From an uncultured Lachnospiraceae bacterium (lineage in GTDB: Bacteria > Bacillota > Clostridia > Lachnospirales > Lachnospiraceae), in contig CAJTNT010000001.1 of the NCBI GenBank assembly GCA_910577785.1, forward strand, positions 1 to 64,000: a stretch of DNA of 64,000 bases, written 5' to 3'. Numbering within the stretch: position 1 is the first letter of the stretch; every line of letters begins with the position of its first letter. Positions 44,170 through 53,741 of the stretch are shown here, in pieces. Both the position numbers and the translations under genes were made by a program. The notes below the pieces were generated by a model. That model saw only the letters and a list, made by a program, of their open reading frames with translations. It did not search any database and had not been told where the DNA came from.

Positions 44170-45756
44170 CTAATCCAGCACTTCCATCCGCCGGAAGGAG
44201 ATGGAAGCCACCGCCGCCCCGGCAAAGGTCAGAGCCGCCATCACCACAATCAGCACGAAAAATCCCAATTCCACACCAGCAAAGATGCCCACGACAATGG
44301 TCGGCACAATCGCAATTGACAGCGCCAGCATCTGCAGCAGCATTTTCAGGAGGGTGCGCCCGGTGTTCCCAAGGGAATTCCCAATCAGCGCATCCGCCAT
44401 CATCCCATAATACAGCCGGTTCGCCTGCAGGCAGAGATACATCAGCACTGTAAGCGCCGCCATCAGCGGGCTGATTCCCAGCATAACCGCGCCCGGAAGG
44501 GTAATCAGGATCCCGTCCGCCAAAGACCGTATATGCTCAATCTTCGTCGCATACCATACCTTCCGCAAGGGCGTATCCGGGATTAGGTACGTATAGGCAT
44601 TCTCCAGCTCCTTCGACCATTTGGTGGCATAGCCGCTGAAAAGAAAAACTATATAGCTGGATATACCTGGGATAATGAAAATCTTTGCCATCCCCAGCTC
44701 TTCCCCCAGCCCATTGAAATAGGATACCGCCCCAATCAGTACGCCAATCCCCAAGCAGAGCAGCGTGTTCCAGCCAAAAATAAACGTCGGGTTCTTCTTA
44801 TATTCCAGCATCTGCCGGAAATAAATGGCCTTGGCATACTTCCCCTTATATTCCATGGAAACCCGCTTTAATTTCTTATGCTTCTCCAGCCAAGGAATGG
44901 AGACTACGCCCTTCTTCTGTTTCTCGCGCCTGGCCTGGTAATCGTCGGCAAACTTCATGGCGTCCTCATAGTAAGCCCCCGTACACGTCATCCGCCAGGC
45001 AGCCAGGAACATCCCTACCGTTGACACCACAAACAGCGCCGCCCCCAGCATATTGACCGGATCGGCTCCCAAAAAAATCAGCCTTGTCGCCGCCACGTTC
45101 CACCCTACCACCGGAACCAGCTGGACGGCTGGCAGGGCAAAAAACTCCCGCAGCAGGCCAAAGGACGGCTCATTGGTAAGCATCAGATAGGATGCAATCC
45201 CTACGATTGCCGCGATAAACGCATACATGGCAATTACCAGCCCGCGGAAGAACCCCCGGGGCAGCCGTTCATTCCCATAACATAAAATAATGGCCGAGGC
45301 CTCAAGGATGCTCTCAAAGACAGCAAAAAACAAGAAATACAGGCACACCTGGCCAATCCCTGCCCCAAACCAGAACACGGACAGCACAGCGATCACCAGC
45401 CCGATCAGGATATTGATGGCAAAGGACTTCACCCCGGCAAACATCAACACCATTTTCGGGCTCACCGGCGCAGAAAACACGAAATGTACCTCGCTTGGCC
45501 GAAACAGCAGCCCCTTGCGCTTGGCATAGCTGATCAGGTTCCCCGGAATCAGCCAGAAAATCGTAATCGACAGCATCGTAACCAGGTTATCGATCGTATT
45601 GAAGTTGCCGGCCTCCATGGAAAAAGACAGGCTCTGGAAAATCATTGCGATATAAAGTACAAAAAATACAATTGCCACATAGGTTACTGGGCGCTTCAGC
45701 GCCTTGCGGATGCGGTTGATAATGGTTCTCTTGTAGAGATAGACAAAGCTTTTCAT
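44170..45756 (-). CDS. Putative ABC exporter, membrane subunit
   Basis: 528-residue permease with about 12 membrane segments in two similar halves, each preceded by a soluble loop. The N-terminus (SFVYLYKRTIINRIRKALKR) and the cytoplasmic region ending HKKLKRVSMEYKGKYAKAIYFRQMLEYKKNPT match the putative ABC exporter family PF16962. It pairs with the ATPase encoded just upstream (4-base overlap). Substrate unknown; export of peptides or lipids is the usual guess. Confidence 0.8.
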   Translation of the reverse strand: MKSFVYLYKRTIINRIRKALKRPVTYVAIVFFVLYIAMIFQSLSFSMEAGNFNTIDNLVTMLSITIFWLIPGNLISYAKRKGLLFRPSEVHFVFSAPVSPKMVLMFAGVKSFAINILIGLVIAVLSVFWFGAGIGQVCLYFLFFAVFESILEASAIILCYGNERLPRGFFRGLVIAMYAFIAAIVGIASYLMLTNEPSFGLLREFFALPAVQLVPVVGWNVAATRLIFLGADPVNMLGAALFVVSTVGMFLAAWRMTCTGAYYEDAMKFADDYQARREKQKKGVVSIPWLEKHKKLKRVSMEYKGKYAKAIYFRQMLEYKKNPTFIFGWNTLLCLGIGVLIGAVSYFNGLGEELGMAKIFIIPGISSYIVFLFSGYATKWSKELENAYTYLIPDTPLRKVWYATKIEHIRSLADGILITLPGAVMLGISPLMAALTVLMYLCLQANRLYYGMMADALIGNSLGNTGRTLLKMLLQMLALSIAIVPTIVVGIFAGVELGFFVLIVVMAALTFAGAAVASISFRRMEVLD

Positions 45757-46454
45757 GATGCCTCACCGCCTCCCGTAATCTGGAAGAACAGCTCCTCGAT
45801 ATCCGCATCCTTGGTCTGCTCCCTGGTATAGGCGCCAATAATCTTCCCATGTTCCATGATAAACATCACATCCCAAAGCTCCTTCACCATCTCCAGCATA
45901 TGGGTGCTGATCAAAACGGTAACACCCTGAGCCTTCAGCTCCAGCACGACCTCCTTCAGCTCCTTAATAGCCGCCGGGTCAAGCCCCACCATCGGCTCAT
46001 CCAGGAGAATCACCCGCGGCTGGATAGCCAGGGCGCAGCAGATGCTCACCTTCTGCATCATGCCCTTGGACAGTTCATTGCCCAGCTTCCCTTGCTTATC
46101 GTCCAATTCAAAGCGCCGCAGGAGTTCTTGGATACCCTCCTCCGTAATCGGGGAATCATAAGCGCGCCTGACATACTCAATATGCTCCCGTACGGTCAGC
46201 GCGTCAAACATGGCAGGTATTTCCGGCACATAGGCAAAAATACGCTTGGCCTCCAGCGTCCTGGCAGGCATGCGTTCAATGCCTACGCCCCCCTCATAAC
46301 GAAGAAGGCCTGCAATGCTCTTAATAATCGTAGATTTGCCGGCGCCGTTTGGTCCTAAAAGGATCCCCACCTGACCGGTAGGGACCGTAAATGTAACATG
46401 GTCTACTGCAAGGTGTTTCCCATATTTCTTCGTTAAATTTTGAATCTCCAACAT
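45753..46454 (-). CDS. ABC transporter ATP-binding protein
   Basis: 233 residues. Walker A GPNGAGKST (34-42), signature LSKGMMQKV, Walker B VILLDEPMVGLD, and the switch His in ISTHMLEM. It powers the membrane subunit at 44170; the ATGA overlap (45753-45756) shows coupling. The start at 46454 follows AAGGAG; the open frame to 46499 has no site. Its own promoter lies at 46488-46516. Confidence 0.9.
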   Translation of the reverse strand: MLEIQNLTKKYGKHLAVDHVTFTVPTGQVGILLGPNGAGKSTIIKSIAGLLRYEGGVGIERMPARTLEAKRIFAYVPEIPAMFDALTVREHIEYVRRAYDSPITEEGIQELLRRFELDDKQGKLGNELSKGMMQKVSICCALAIQPRVILLDEPMVGLDPAAIKELKEVVLELKAQGVTVLISTHMLEMVKELWDVMFIMEHGKIIGAYTREQTKDADIEELFFQITGGGEAS

Positions 46455-46487
46455 TGTTTTTCTCTCCTTTTGTATGATACTGTTAAT

Positions 46488-46516
46488 ACAATAATACATT
46501 TAAGAGAGGCTGTCAA
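46488..46516 (-). promoter_or_regulatory. Promoter of the ABC exporter operon
   Basis: Minus strand TTGACA, 17-base spacer, TATTGT. Confidence 0.7.
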
Positions 46517-46558
46517 GCCGTACAGCGCTTTCCTGATTTAGAATCGTAACTATGCTTC

Positions 46559-47224
46559 CTATGCTTTCGCAATCACCTCATTCTTCATTTTGTAAATGGA
46601 ATCTGGCGGGACAACGCCGCGCACCATCGATAGAGGGTAAATATTGCTGTGGCGACCGATGACCGTCCCTGGGTTCAGTACGCTGTTGCAGCCGACCTCT
46701 ACCTCATCGCCCAGCATTGCGCCAAATTTTTTCAGGCCGGTAGGGTGTTCTTGGGAGCCGTTTTTGACTACGACCAGAGTTTTGTCAGATTTTACATTGG
46801 AGGTGATGGAACCAGCGCCCATATGGGACTTATAGCCGAGGATGGAATCGCCTACGTAATTGTAATGGGGTACCTGCACCTTGTTAAAGAGGACAACGTT
46901 TTTCAATTCGGTGGAGTTGCCTACTACGGCGCCTTTGCCTACGATGGCGTTTCCGCGGATAAATGCACAGTGGCGGATTTCCGCGCCTTCGTCAATGATG
47001 GCAGGGCCGTTGAGGTAGGCGGTGGGGGCGATTTTGGCAGTTTTGGCAACCCAGACGTTCTCACCGCGCTGTTCAAAGAGGTCGGGGGAAAGGCGTTTGC
47101 CTAACTCGCAGATAAAATCGCTGATGCGGGGGAGGGCTTCCCAGGGGTAACTAAGGTCTTGGAATAAATCTGCGGCGATGGTTTCTGACAGGGTGTACAG
47201 GGTGTTGATTTGGCATTCTTTCAT
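46559..47224 (-). CDS. Left-handed beta-helix protein (GlmU-like acyltransferase fold)
   Basis: 221 residues. Hexapeptide repeats from about 80 on (KIAPTAYLNGPAIIDEGAEI, IRGNAIVGKGAVVGN, VGCNSVLNPGTVIG) form a left-handed beta-helix as in the C-terminal half of GlmU. The nucleotidyl-transfer half is missing; an N-terminal helical segment replaces it. Such stand-alone proteins are often named UDP-N-acetylglucosamine pyrophosphorylase-like, but acyltransfer or a scaffold role is as likely. AAGGAG fixes the start at 47224. Confidence 0.8.
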   Translation of the reverse strand: MKECQINTLYTLSETIAADLFQDLSYPWEALPRISDFICELGKRLSPDLFEQRGENVWVAKTAKIAPTAYLNGPAIIDEGAEIRHCAFIRGNAIVGKGAVVGNSTELKNVVLFNKVQVPHYNYVGDSILGYKSHMGAGSITSNVKSDKTLVVVKNGSQEHPTGLKKFGAMLGDEVEVGCNSVLNPGTVIGRHSNIYPLSMVRGVVPPDSIYKMKNEVIAKA

Positions 47225-47276
47225 AGTGGTCTCCTTTTTTCGTCTTTCATTATAATGGCTACAACAGAAAATATTT

Positions 47277-49499
47277 CTATTGCTTTTTGTCTTTTGCAGT
47301 TGTCTTATAATATGCTGCGGATTGCTGGAAGCAGCTTCGCAGGGCATATTGGTTGTTTAGTTTTAGTACATTACTGGTGCGGCTGCGTACAAACTGCTCC
47401 AGCTTATCCATGTATTCTTCGGATGTTATTGTGCCCTCGGCCACATAGCCCAGGCCTTTTTCCCAGCTGGCGGTCAGTTCCGGGTTTAAAAGGGAACGGA
47501 TAGAGGCGTTCACCACATCATAGATAATTTCCCCTAAGAGCGTGGGAGTGATGATCTGGGTTTTTCCGTTTAGGGCAAGGTATTTATTGTTGACCAGCTT
47601 TTTTAGGATTTCTGCGCGTGTGGCGCTGGTGCCGATGCCGCTTCCTTTGATTTGGGCGCGGAGCTCTTCGTCCTCAATCAGCTGGCCTGCATTTTCCATC
47701 GCCAGGATCATAGAGCCGGAATTGTAGCGTTTGGGAGGGGAAGTTTCCCCCTCCTTTATCGTTAAGGATGTAACGGGCAGCTCCATTCCTTTCTTCAGGG
47801 AAGAAAGCAGCTTCAAAAGATTTGCGCTGTCGGCGCCTTCTGTAGCGCCGGTTTCCGCAGCGCCTGCATCTGTAGGGCTCTGGTGAATGGCCTGCGCAGA
47901 TGGGGGCAAGCCTTCCTGAAGAGCTGGAAGCGTACCTTCCTGTGCAGGCGAAAGCGCGCTTTGCTGGGAGGCTTGGGCAGGGAGGGGTTTCTTTTTTTGG
48001 AAAGAGTACTCCATTACCTGCAGGTAGCCTGGCTCTGCCAGGACTTTGAGGGTGGAGAAAAATTTTTCTTTTGCAGGGGCGGGCTTTTCGGCCGGCTTTG
48101 CCGGCACATCCGTTCCAGATATTTCTGGGGCAGGCAGGGTTAGGCCCATGGCGGTTACGAGGGTGACTTTCTGGTAGACGGCGGGCGGGTAGAAGATGCT
48201 TAGGAAGCGCCGGACAATCACTTCATACACATGCAGCGCCGTCTGGTTCAGGCTGCGGGCGGCGGACAGGCCTTGGCCGGTCGGAATAATGGCATAGTGG
48301 TCTGTAATCTGCTTGTCATTGACATAACGGGTCTTGGCTATATTTTGGTAGGTTTTTTTATGGAGGATCTCCTCTGCGAATCTTCGCATGGCGGCAATGC
48401 CCTTTAAGCCCTCAATATTTTTGTGAATTTCTTTGGCCACTGCCGAGGACAGCACCCTAGCATCTGTCCTGGGATAGGTCACCATTTTCTTCTCATAGAG
48501 TTCCTGCACAATCTGCAGGGTCTGATCGGGGCTGATTTTAAAGAGCCTGGAACAGTCATTCTGAAGTTCCGCCAGGTTATAAAGAAGCGGCGGCTTCTTG
48601 CTTTCCTTTCTTTTCTCAATGGAATGCACGGTGGCGCGTAAATCCTCCATGGGCTTCCCGGCAATCAGATGCGCAATGAGCTGTTCGGCGTCTGCTTTTT
48701 GCTTCCATCCGTTCTCTTTGTAGAGCCTGGGGGACTGGAAATAGGCGGAGCCTTCCACTGCCCGCCACTCGCCTTCGAAGGGATGCTCCTTAAGCTTCAA
48801 AGTATTCACCACTCTGTAAAAAGGCGTCTTGACAAAGGAACGGATTTCCCGTTCCCGTCGGACTACCATCCCCTGCACGCAGGTCATCACACGGCCTACG
48901 CTGACAACCGTATATTTGGTCTTTAGGAAGCTGGAGATGGCGTCGCTGTATTTCAGGGACAGAAGACGGGAAAAATTAATGCCCATCAAATAGTCCTCTT
49001 TGGCGCGCAGGTAAGCGGAGGCGCAGAGGCTGTCGTATTCCGACAGATCCTTGGCCTCACGGATGCCGCGGAGGATTTCCTCCTCCGTCTGAGAGTCAAT
49101 CCATACCCGGCGGCGGGATTTCCCCCGTACCTTTGCCTGCTGCTCTACCAGGCGGTAGATATATTCCCCTTCCCGCCCAGAGTCCGTACACACATAAATC
49201 GTGTCAATATCCTGCCGATTTAAGAGGCCCGCCACAATCTGATACTGCTTCTTTACCCCAGGGATCACCTCGTACTTCCATTCCTGGGGAAGGAAGGGAA
49301 GGGTGGACAGGCTCCATTTCTTGTATTTTTCATCATAGGCCTCCGGATAGCTCATGGTCACCAGATGGCCTACGCACCAGGTAACAACAGCCTGGTCCGC
49401 CTCCATATATCCGTCCTGTTTCCGGAAATCCAGCCCCAGAGCCTTGGCGAACTCCCGCGCCACGCTAGGCTTCTCTGCAATATACAATGCTTTTGGCAT
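47277..49499 (-). CDS. topB: DNA topoisomerase III
   Basis: 740-residue type IA topoisomerase that relaxes and decatenates DNA through a covalent Tyr. TOPRIM motifs (YIAEKPSVA, TDSGREGEYIYR) and the active-site region VTYPRTDARVL with Tyr342 are intact. Two stretches rich in Pro/Ala/Gln (about 455-478 and 503-558) interrupt the usual sequence late in the protein; they look disordered and lineage-specific. There are no C-terminal zinc fingers. Chromosomal or conjugative-element origin cannot be told; the neighbours are chromosomal. Confidence 0.92.
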   Translation of the reverse strand: MPKALYIAEKPSVAREFAKALGLDFRKQDGYMEADQAVVTWCVGHLVTMSYPEAYDEKYKKWSLSTLPFLPQEWKYEVIPGVKKQYQIVAGLLNRQDIDTIYVCTDSGREGEYIYRLVEQQAKVRGKSRRRVWIDSQTEEEILRGIREAKDLSEYDSLCASAYLRAKEDYLMGINFSRLLSLKYSDAISSFLKTKYTVVSVGRVMTCVQGMVVRREREIRSFVKTPFYRVVNTLKLKEHPFEGEWRAVEGSAYFQSPRLYKENGWKQKADAEQLIAHLIAGKPMEDLRATVHSIEKRKESKKPPLLYNLAELQNDCSRLFKISPDQTLQIVQELYEKKMVTYPRTDARVLSSAVAKEIHKNIEGLKGIAAMRRFAEEILHKKTYQNIAKTRYVNDKQITDHYAIIPTGQGLSAARSLNQTALHVYEVIVRRFLSIFYPPAVYQKVTLVTAMGLTLPAPEISGTDVPAKPAEKPAPAKEKFFSTLKVLAEPGYLQVMEYSFQKKKPLPAQASQQSALSPAQEGTLPALQEGLPPSAQAIHQSPTDAGAAETGATEGADSANLLKLLSSLKKGMELPVTSLTIKEGETSPPKRYNSGSMILAMENAGQLIEDEELRAQIKGSGIGTSATRAEILKKLVNNKYLALNGKTQIITPTLLGEIIYDVVNASIRSLLNPELTASWEKGLGYVAEGTITSEEYMDKLEQFVRSRTSNVLKLNNQYALRSCFQQSAAYYKTTAKDKKQ

Positions 49500-49561
49500 A
49501 ATGATATAACTCCTTCCTCATGGTGGCAATCCTGCACGATCCGGCTTATGGGGAGCGGATA

Positions 49562-50923
49562 CTACCCGTTCCCCATATCCACCAACAGAATCCGTTCGTC
49601 TTCGGCCGCCATTTTTACCAGTGAATCCTCAAAGCCTTTGGCCGTAAACAGATAATAGAAATTTGCCCCAATCTTCGCCTGTTCCATGCTCTCAAACATC
49701 TGCTGGCACATCTCAAAGGTCATTTCCGCTTCAGACCAGTTGCACAGGCAGATTAAATTCTCCCGCACGCTGTTCTGTACGATAATATCAATATTTCCCT
49801 TTTTGCCAATCCAGCTGCCCATTTTGTGGATGTGCAGGGGCAGCCTGCCCACCATATCCTGCAGCTGGAGGTATTCCATGCAGACCTTAATAAAGTACCG
49901 CTTCAGGTAGCCCTCCAGCTCCCTGGCGATATGGCAGTCGTAAAATTCCTCTGGGGACAGGCGGAACAAGTCTGACAGATAAGGGTAGACAAAGCGGAAC
50001 CAAAAATTTAAGAACGTATCTGCAATCTGGTAAAGGCCTTTCTGCGCATTCTGCCAGCCCCCAGTCTCAAAAGAGCAGACCTTCTCCACCACGTCAAACT
50101 CCATCAGGTTCTTGATGTACACGCTGATTTTCGCCCGCGAAAAGCCTGTGGCCTGGTAAAGGTCATTGAGCTTGCGCTTCCCAGAAGCCATGACTTCCAA
50201 GATCGCCTGGTACACGGCCGGCTCCCGCAAGTGGCTGCGCAGGATTTCCCAGGCCTTGTGATACAAGAAGCCGTCCTCTGAGAGGATATGGGTACAGATA
50301 TTTGCGCGGATATCCCGCCCCTTCTCCCATTGGCGCATATACTCCGGCACCCCGCCAATTACGCCAAAGACCTCTACGCTTTCGCGCAGCGTGTAATCCG
50401 GAAACTGCCGTACCAAGTCCAGGAAACGCAGCTCCCCGCATTTGGCAACCCGGTCAGGCTTCTTGCCGGCCGCCCCCAGAGCTTTGGGCATCTCTTGCTC
50501 TATCCAGGGGATGGATGTGCTGCACAGAAGGAGGAACATCGGTTCTGGGCATAATTGGCCCTCCCGGCGCTTGACTATAGCGTCCCAAAACTCCATATCC
50601 TTCTTCAGTATATTCTGAAATTCATCAATTACAACTACCAGTTTGCCCCCGTCCTGACTTGCAGCGTTTTGGAACAGGGCTTCATAGGATCCTTCCGGCT
50701 CCCCGGCCTGAAACGCAGAGGTAATTTCCCTTCCCATACGCTGCCGCTGCGCCAGGGCGGAAGTCTCTGGGGCGTGATAATAAAAAGATGGCTTATCCTT
50801 GCAGAACTCCCGTACCATCTCACGGATCCCATGCTCTTTCCTGCCATAGAGGACAAAAATCTGGCTTCCCTCCTGCTGGTAATACTGCATTAGCTGATGT
50901 AACTTTGTATTTCTCCCAATCAT
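49562..50923 (-). CDS. Archaeal-type ATPase/DUF234 family protein with degenerate P-loop
   Basis: 453 residues. The order ATPase core, winged helix (MASGKRKLNDLYQATGFSRAKI) and DUF234 C-terminus (FWFRFVYPYL..., a nuclease-like domain with GNIDIIVQN) is that of the ATP-binding proteins common in archaea and Clostridia. The Walker A position reads YGRKEHGIREM, lacking the GKT/S that family members have, while Walker B (LVVVIDEFQN) is kept; ATP binding may be lost. The start at 50923 follows GGAGG. Function is unknown. Confidence 0.75.
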   Translation of the reverse strand: MIGRNTKLHQLMQYYQQEGSQIFVLYGRKEHGIREMVREFCKDKPSFYYHAPETSALAQRQRMGREITSAFQAGEPEGSYEALFQNAASQDGGKLVVVIDEFQNILKKDMEFWDAIVKRREGQLCPEPMFLLLCSTSIPWIEQEMPKALGAAGKKPDRVAKCGELRFLDLVRQFPDYTLRESVEVFGVIGGVPEYMRQWEKGRDIRANICTHILSEDGFLYHKAWEILRSHLREPAVYQAILEVMASGKRKLNDLYQATGFSRAKISVYIKNLMEFDVVEKVCSFETGGWQNAQKGLYQIADTFLNFWFRFVYPYLSDLFRLSPEEFYDCHIARELEGYLKRYFIKVCMEYLQLQDMVGRLPLHIHKMGSWIGKKGNIDIIVQNSVRENLICLCNWSEAEMTFEMCQQMFESMEQAKIGANFYYLFTAKGFEDSLVKMAAEDERILLVDMGNG

Positions 50924-51049
50924 GGTTTCCTCCATTGTCACTTTAATCCTGGCTCATGTTCTCATCCGTGTATTGTAGCCCTTTGTTTCCACAAAGCATA
51001 TCTTATCACGCTTTCCTTTTTTTTACAAGAAGAAATGGCTGTTCCATCG

Positions 51050-51472
51050 TCAGCACAGATTCCCCGGCCCAAAGCCGAACGGCATCAATTCCTTTAGGCG
51101 GTATATGGCATAATCCTCCACGCCCGTAGCCAGGATTACCTCGAACTGCTCCGGGTCACAAAATTCCATCATCACCTGGCGGCAGACGCCGCAGGGAGGC
51201 GTATAGGCCTGGGGTTTCCCGCCCGGCCCGCCCAGGATGCAGATGGCCCCAAATTCCCGGTTGCCCTCGCTGACCGCCTTAAAAAAAGCCGTCCGCTCCG
51301 CGCAGTTCGTGGGGGCATACGCGGCGTTTTCTATATTGCAGCCGGTGTAGACCGCACCGTTTTTGGCCAGAAGAGCCGCCCCTACCTTGAAATCAGAATA
51401 GGGGGCATACGCATAGGACAGCTGTGCCAACGCCGCCTCAATCAACATACACGCTTTCTCTTTACAAATCAT
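51050..51472 (-). CDS. cdd: Cytidine deaminase
   Basis: 140-residue zinc hydrolase converting cytidine and deoxycytidine to the uridine forms. Zinc/catalytic motifs NCAERTA (about 55-61, Cys and Glu) and PPCGVCRQ (about 92-99) are intact; YSDFKVGAAL is the substrate loop. Small tetrameric type. Its start overlaps the uridine phosphorylase stop by four bases, forming a pyrimidine salvage operon: deaminate, then phosphorolyse. Confidence 0.95.
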   Translation of the reverse strand: MICKEKACMLIEAALAQLSYAYAPYSDFKVGAALLAKNGAVYTGCNIENAAYAPTNCAERTAFFKAVSEGNREFGAICILGGPGGKPQAYTPPCGVCRQVMMEFCDPEQFEVILATGVEDYAIYRLKELMPFGFGPGNLC

Positions 51473-52251
51473 CTGCTGCCTTCCTCCTTCCGTATCAGGC
51501 TGCGGAGCGCTTCCACCGCAACACGGACTGCACTGTCCGTATCGTGGACGACAGGGTTTTCCAGGCCTGCCTTCTCCCGCTCCTGGTTAGCCATCACCAG
51601 GAAACAGGCGCCCATCTTTACCCTGAGGCTTGTGGCTGCCACGAACAAAGCGGCTGACTCCATCTCTGAGGCCAGGCATCCCAGGCGCTTCCAGGCTTCC
51701 CATTTGTCCTGCAGCTCATAGCTGACAGGCATCCGCTCCGGGGAATGCTGCCCATAGAAAGAGTCCTTGCTCTGCACAACGCCGACATGGCAGGGCTGCC
51801 CCAGCTTCCCGGAGGCCTCTGCCAGCGCGTTCACAACATGGATATCCGCCACTGCCGGGAATTCAAGCGGGGCATACTCACGGCTGGTTCCCTCCATGCG
51901 GATGGCGCCGCTTGCAATGACAAGGTCCCCGCCCATCACCTCTCTCTGCATCCCCCCACAGGTGCCGACACGGATAAACGTATCTGCGCCAGACATCACC
52001 AGCTCTTCCAGCGCAATGGCGGCAGACGGGCCGCCAATCCCCGTAGAGGTCACGCTCACTTTTGTGCCGTCTAGGAAGCCTGTGTATGTAACGTATTCCC
52101 GGCTGTCCGCCATAAGCTTCGGCTGGTCGAAATATTTTGCGATTTTGGCGCACCGTTTGGGATCGCCTGGGAGGATGACGTATCTTCCGACATCACCGGC
52201 TCCCACCTGGATATGGTACTGCTTTTGGGGATTCTCTGAATATTTCATCAT
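51469..52251 (-). CDS. udp: Uridine phosphorylase
   Basis: 260-residue NP-I family nucleoside phosphorylase splitting uridine (and probably deoxyuridine) with phosphate. YVILPGDPKRCAKIA, TSTGIGGPSAAIALEEL, VGTCGGMQ and the C-terminal SEMESAALF motif fit the uridine phosphorylase branch. It is upstream of and coupled to cdd. GAAGGA lies next to the paired ATG codons at 52251. Confidence 0.92.
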   Translation of the reverse strand: MMKYSENPQKQYHIQVGAGDVGRYVILPGDPKRCAKIAKYFDQPKLMADSREYVTYTGFLDGTKVSVTSTGIGGPSAAIALEELVMSGADTFIRVGTCGGMQREVMGGDLVIASGAIRMEGTSREYAPLEFPAVADIHVVNALAEASGKLGQPCHVGVVQSKDSFYGQHSPERMPVSYELQDKWEAWKRLGCLASEMESAALFVAATSLRVKMGACFLVMANQEREKAGLENPVVHDTDSAVRVAVEALRSLIRKEEGSR

Positions 52252-52416
52252 TCCTTCACGCTCCTTTCTTGGGATGAAACTTTGGATTCGTACCGTAATT
52301 CTATTTTACTGATTTTGGGGGCAAATCGGAAGAGGAAGATACAACATTTACAGAAATTAAGTAAATTTCCACAATTTCCAAAGAGGATTTTTGTGAATAA
52401 ATGCCATTGCCAACTA

Positions 52417-52446
52417 TTGACGAATAAACAGTAGTCATGCTATACT
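52417..52446 (+). promoter_or_regulatory. Promoter of the DUF1700-PadR operon
   Basis: TTGACG, 18-base spacer, TATACT. The leader of about 150 bases to 52602 shows no clear fold; the rest of the gap 52252-52602 contains no gene. Confidence 0.6.
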
Positions 52447-52602
52447 TTTATCATAATTAAGATACCATACAACAACTTCATCCGCTATACTAGGATAGCA
52501 GGATACCCCGCAACGGCTTAGGGAGTGTGTGGAAACAGGTTCCTTTCTGCCATGCACAGCATTCCGCGCCGCGGGCACACCCAGAAAACAGGAGGATGGA
52601 TC

Positions 52603-53427
52603 ATGAATACAAAGAAAACCTTTTTGATGCGGCTAAAATTCTTTATGAGCTGCCGCTTCCGCTTACGGGAAATCCGTGATACCCTGGATGATTTTAATGG
52701 CTTTTTTGAGGAAGGGATCCGGGAAGGGAAGACCGAGGGCGAGCTTTGCCTCTCTTTTGGCAGCCCCCGGGAAATTGTACGTCAGATGTCTGCCGGGAAG
52801 CGCAGGATTTCCCTACATATGTTATTGGCACTGCTTGCAGCGGCTGTCTGTGGCGCCTGCCTCTGGCGGATGGCCGCGTCGCCCTACACCCTGCAGGCTC
52901 CCAGCTTCTTTTTCTGCATTCCCGTCCTTGCCGCGGGGGCTGCGCTCCTATTTGCAGATGGGGGCATCCTGTTTCAAATGGAGCCTCCAGAAACATTTTC
53001 TTTCCTTAGGCCTGCCCTCTGGCGCCTGGCTTCCCTTGTGCTGGCAGGAAGCCTGTTGCTTTTCTGCCAAAAAGGCCCCCAATGGATTGCCGCGTCTGCA
53101 GAACCTTCCGCAGCCGGCCCCTTAGCCGGAGGCGCCTGCCATCTCTTTGCCGCCTGCGGCGCGGCCTTGGCCTTATACAGCGCCTATGCCTTCTTCCACG
53201 GGCATCCCGCCTCCTTCGGCCTGGCTCTGCTGGGAATGGGCGTCCTATGCTCTTCCTATGCCATGCAGGATTTCCTGCACAGGCTGGATGCCCTGACATC
53301 TTCTCCCAGCTACCCCCTTTTTCCCTGCGTTCTTGGGATCTTTCTGTCACTGCTCTGCGACGGGGCGCTTCTTGCCTTCACAGGCAAAAATTTATCCGTT
53401 TTTCGCCACACAAAAAGGAGGGGATGA
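52603..53427 (+). CDS. DUF1700-like membrane protein
   Basis: 274 residues. The N-terminal cytoplasmic part (LREIRDTLDDFNGFFEEGIREGKTEGELCLSFGSPREIVRQM) is the recognisable DUF1700/HAAS-type helical module. About six membrane segments follow, rich in Ala, Leu and Cys. The start at 52603 follows AGGAGG; the upstream frame to 52525 has no site. The stop overlaps the PadR start (TGATG). Such proteins often accompany DUF4097 proteins and PadR repressors. Confidence 0.7.
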   Translation: MNTKKTFLMRLKFFMSCRFRLREIRDTLDDFNGFFEEGIREGKTEGELCLSFGSPREIVRQMSAGKRRISLHMLLALLAAAVCGACLWRMAASPYTLQAPSFFFCIPVLAAGAALLFADGGILFQMEPPETFSFLRPALWRLASLVLAGSLLLFCQKGPQWIAASAEPSAAGPLAGGACHLFAACGAALALYSAYAFFHGHPASFGLALLGMGVLCSSYAMQDFLHRLDALTSSPSYPLFPCVLGIFLSLLCDGALLAFTGKNLSVFRHTKRRG

Positions 53428-53738
53428 TGGACGCACAGATGAAAAAAGGCATCTTGGAAATGTGCCTGCTCCACGAGCTTTCCGAATCAGACCGTTATGG
53501 ATATGAATTAATGCAGAAAATGAAGCAATACTTCCCAGAAGTCAACGAAAGCTCCTTCTACGTCATCCTGCGCCGCCTGCACAAAGAAGGATACACCGAT
53601 ATCTATTACGGCGCGTCCTCCGACGGGCCGCGCCGCAAATATTACCACATTACAGAAGAGGGACAGGCTTATCTTGCCAAGGCCATCTCAGACTGGCGGA
53701 CAATAAAATCCATTGTCCGCAGCCTGGGGATCCCGTAA
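53427..53738 (+). CDS. PadR family transcriptional regulator
   Basis: 103 residues, a single PadR winged helix (MKKGILEMCLLHELSESDRYGYELMQ, then YVILRRLHKEGYTDIYYGASSDGPRRKYYHITEEG). It lacks the long C-terminal dimer helix of larger PadR proteins. ATG 53427 is preferred over 53424 because AGGAGG is then five bases away. It is translated after, and coupled to, the DUF1700-like gene, which it probably regulates. Convergent with trxA, with only three bases between the stops. Confidence 0.88.
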   Translation: MDAQMKKGILEMCLLHELSESDRYGYELMQKMKQYFPEVNESSFYVILRRLHKEGYTDIYYGASSDGPRRKYYHITEEGQAYLAKAISDWRTIKSIVRSLGIP

Positions 53739-53741
53739 TGA

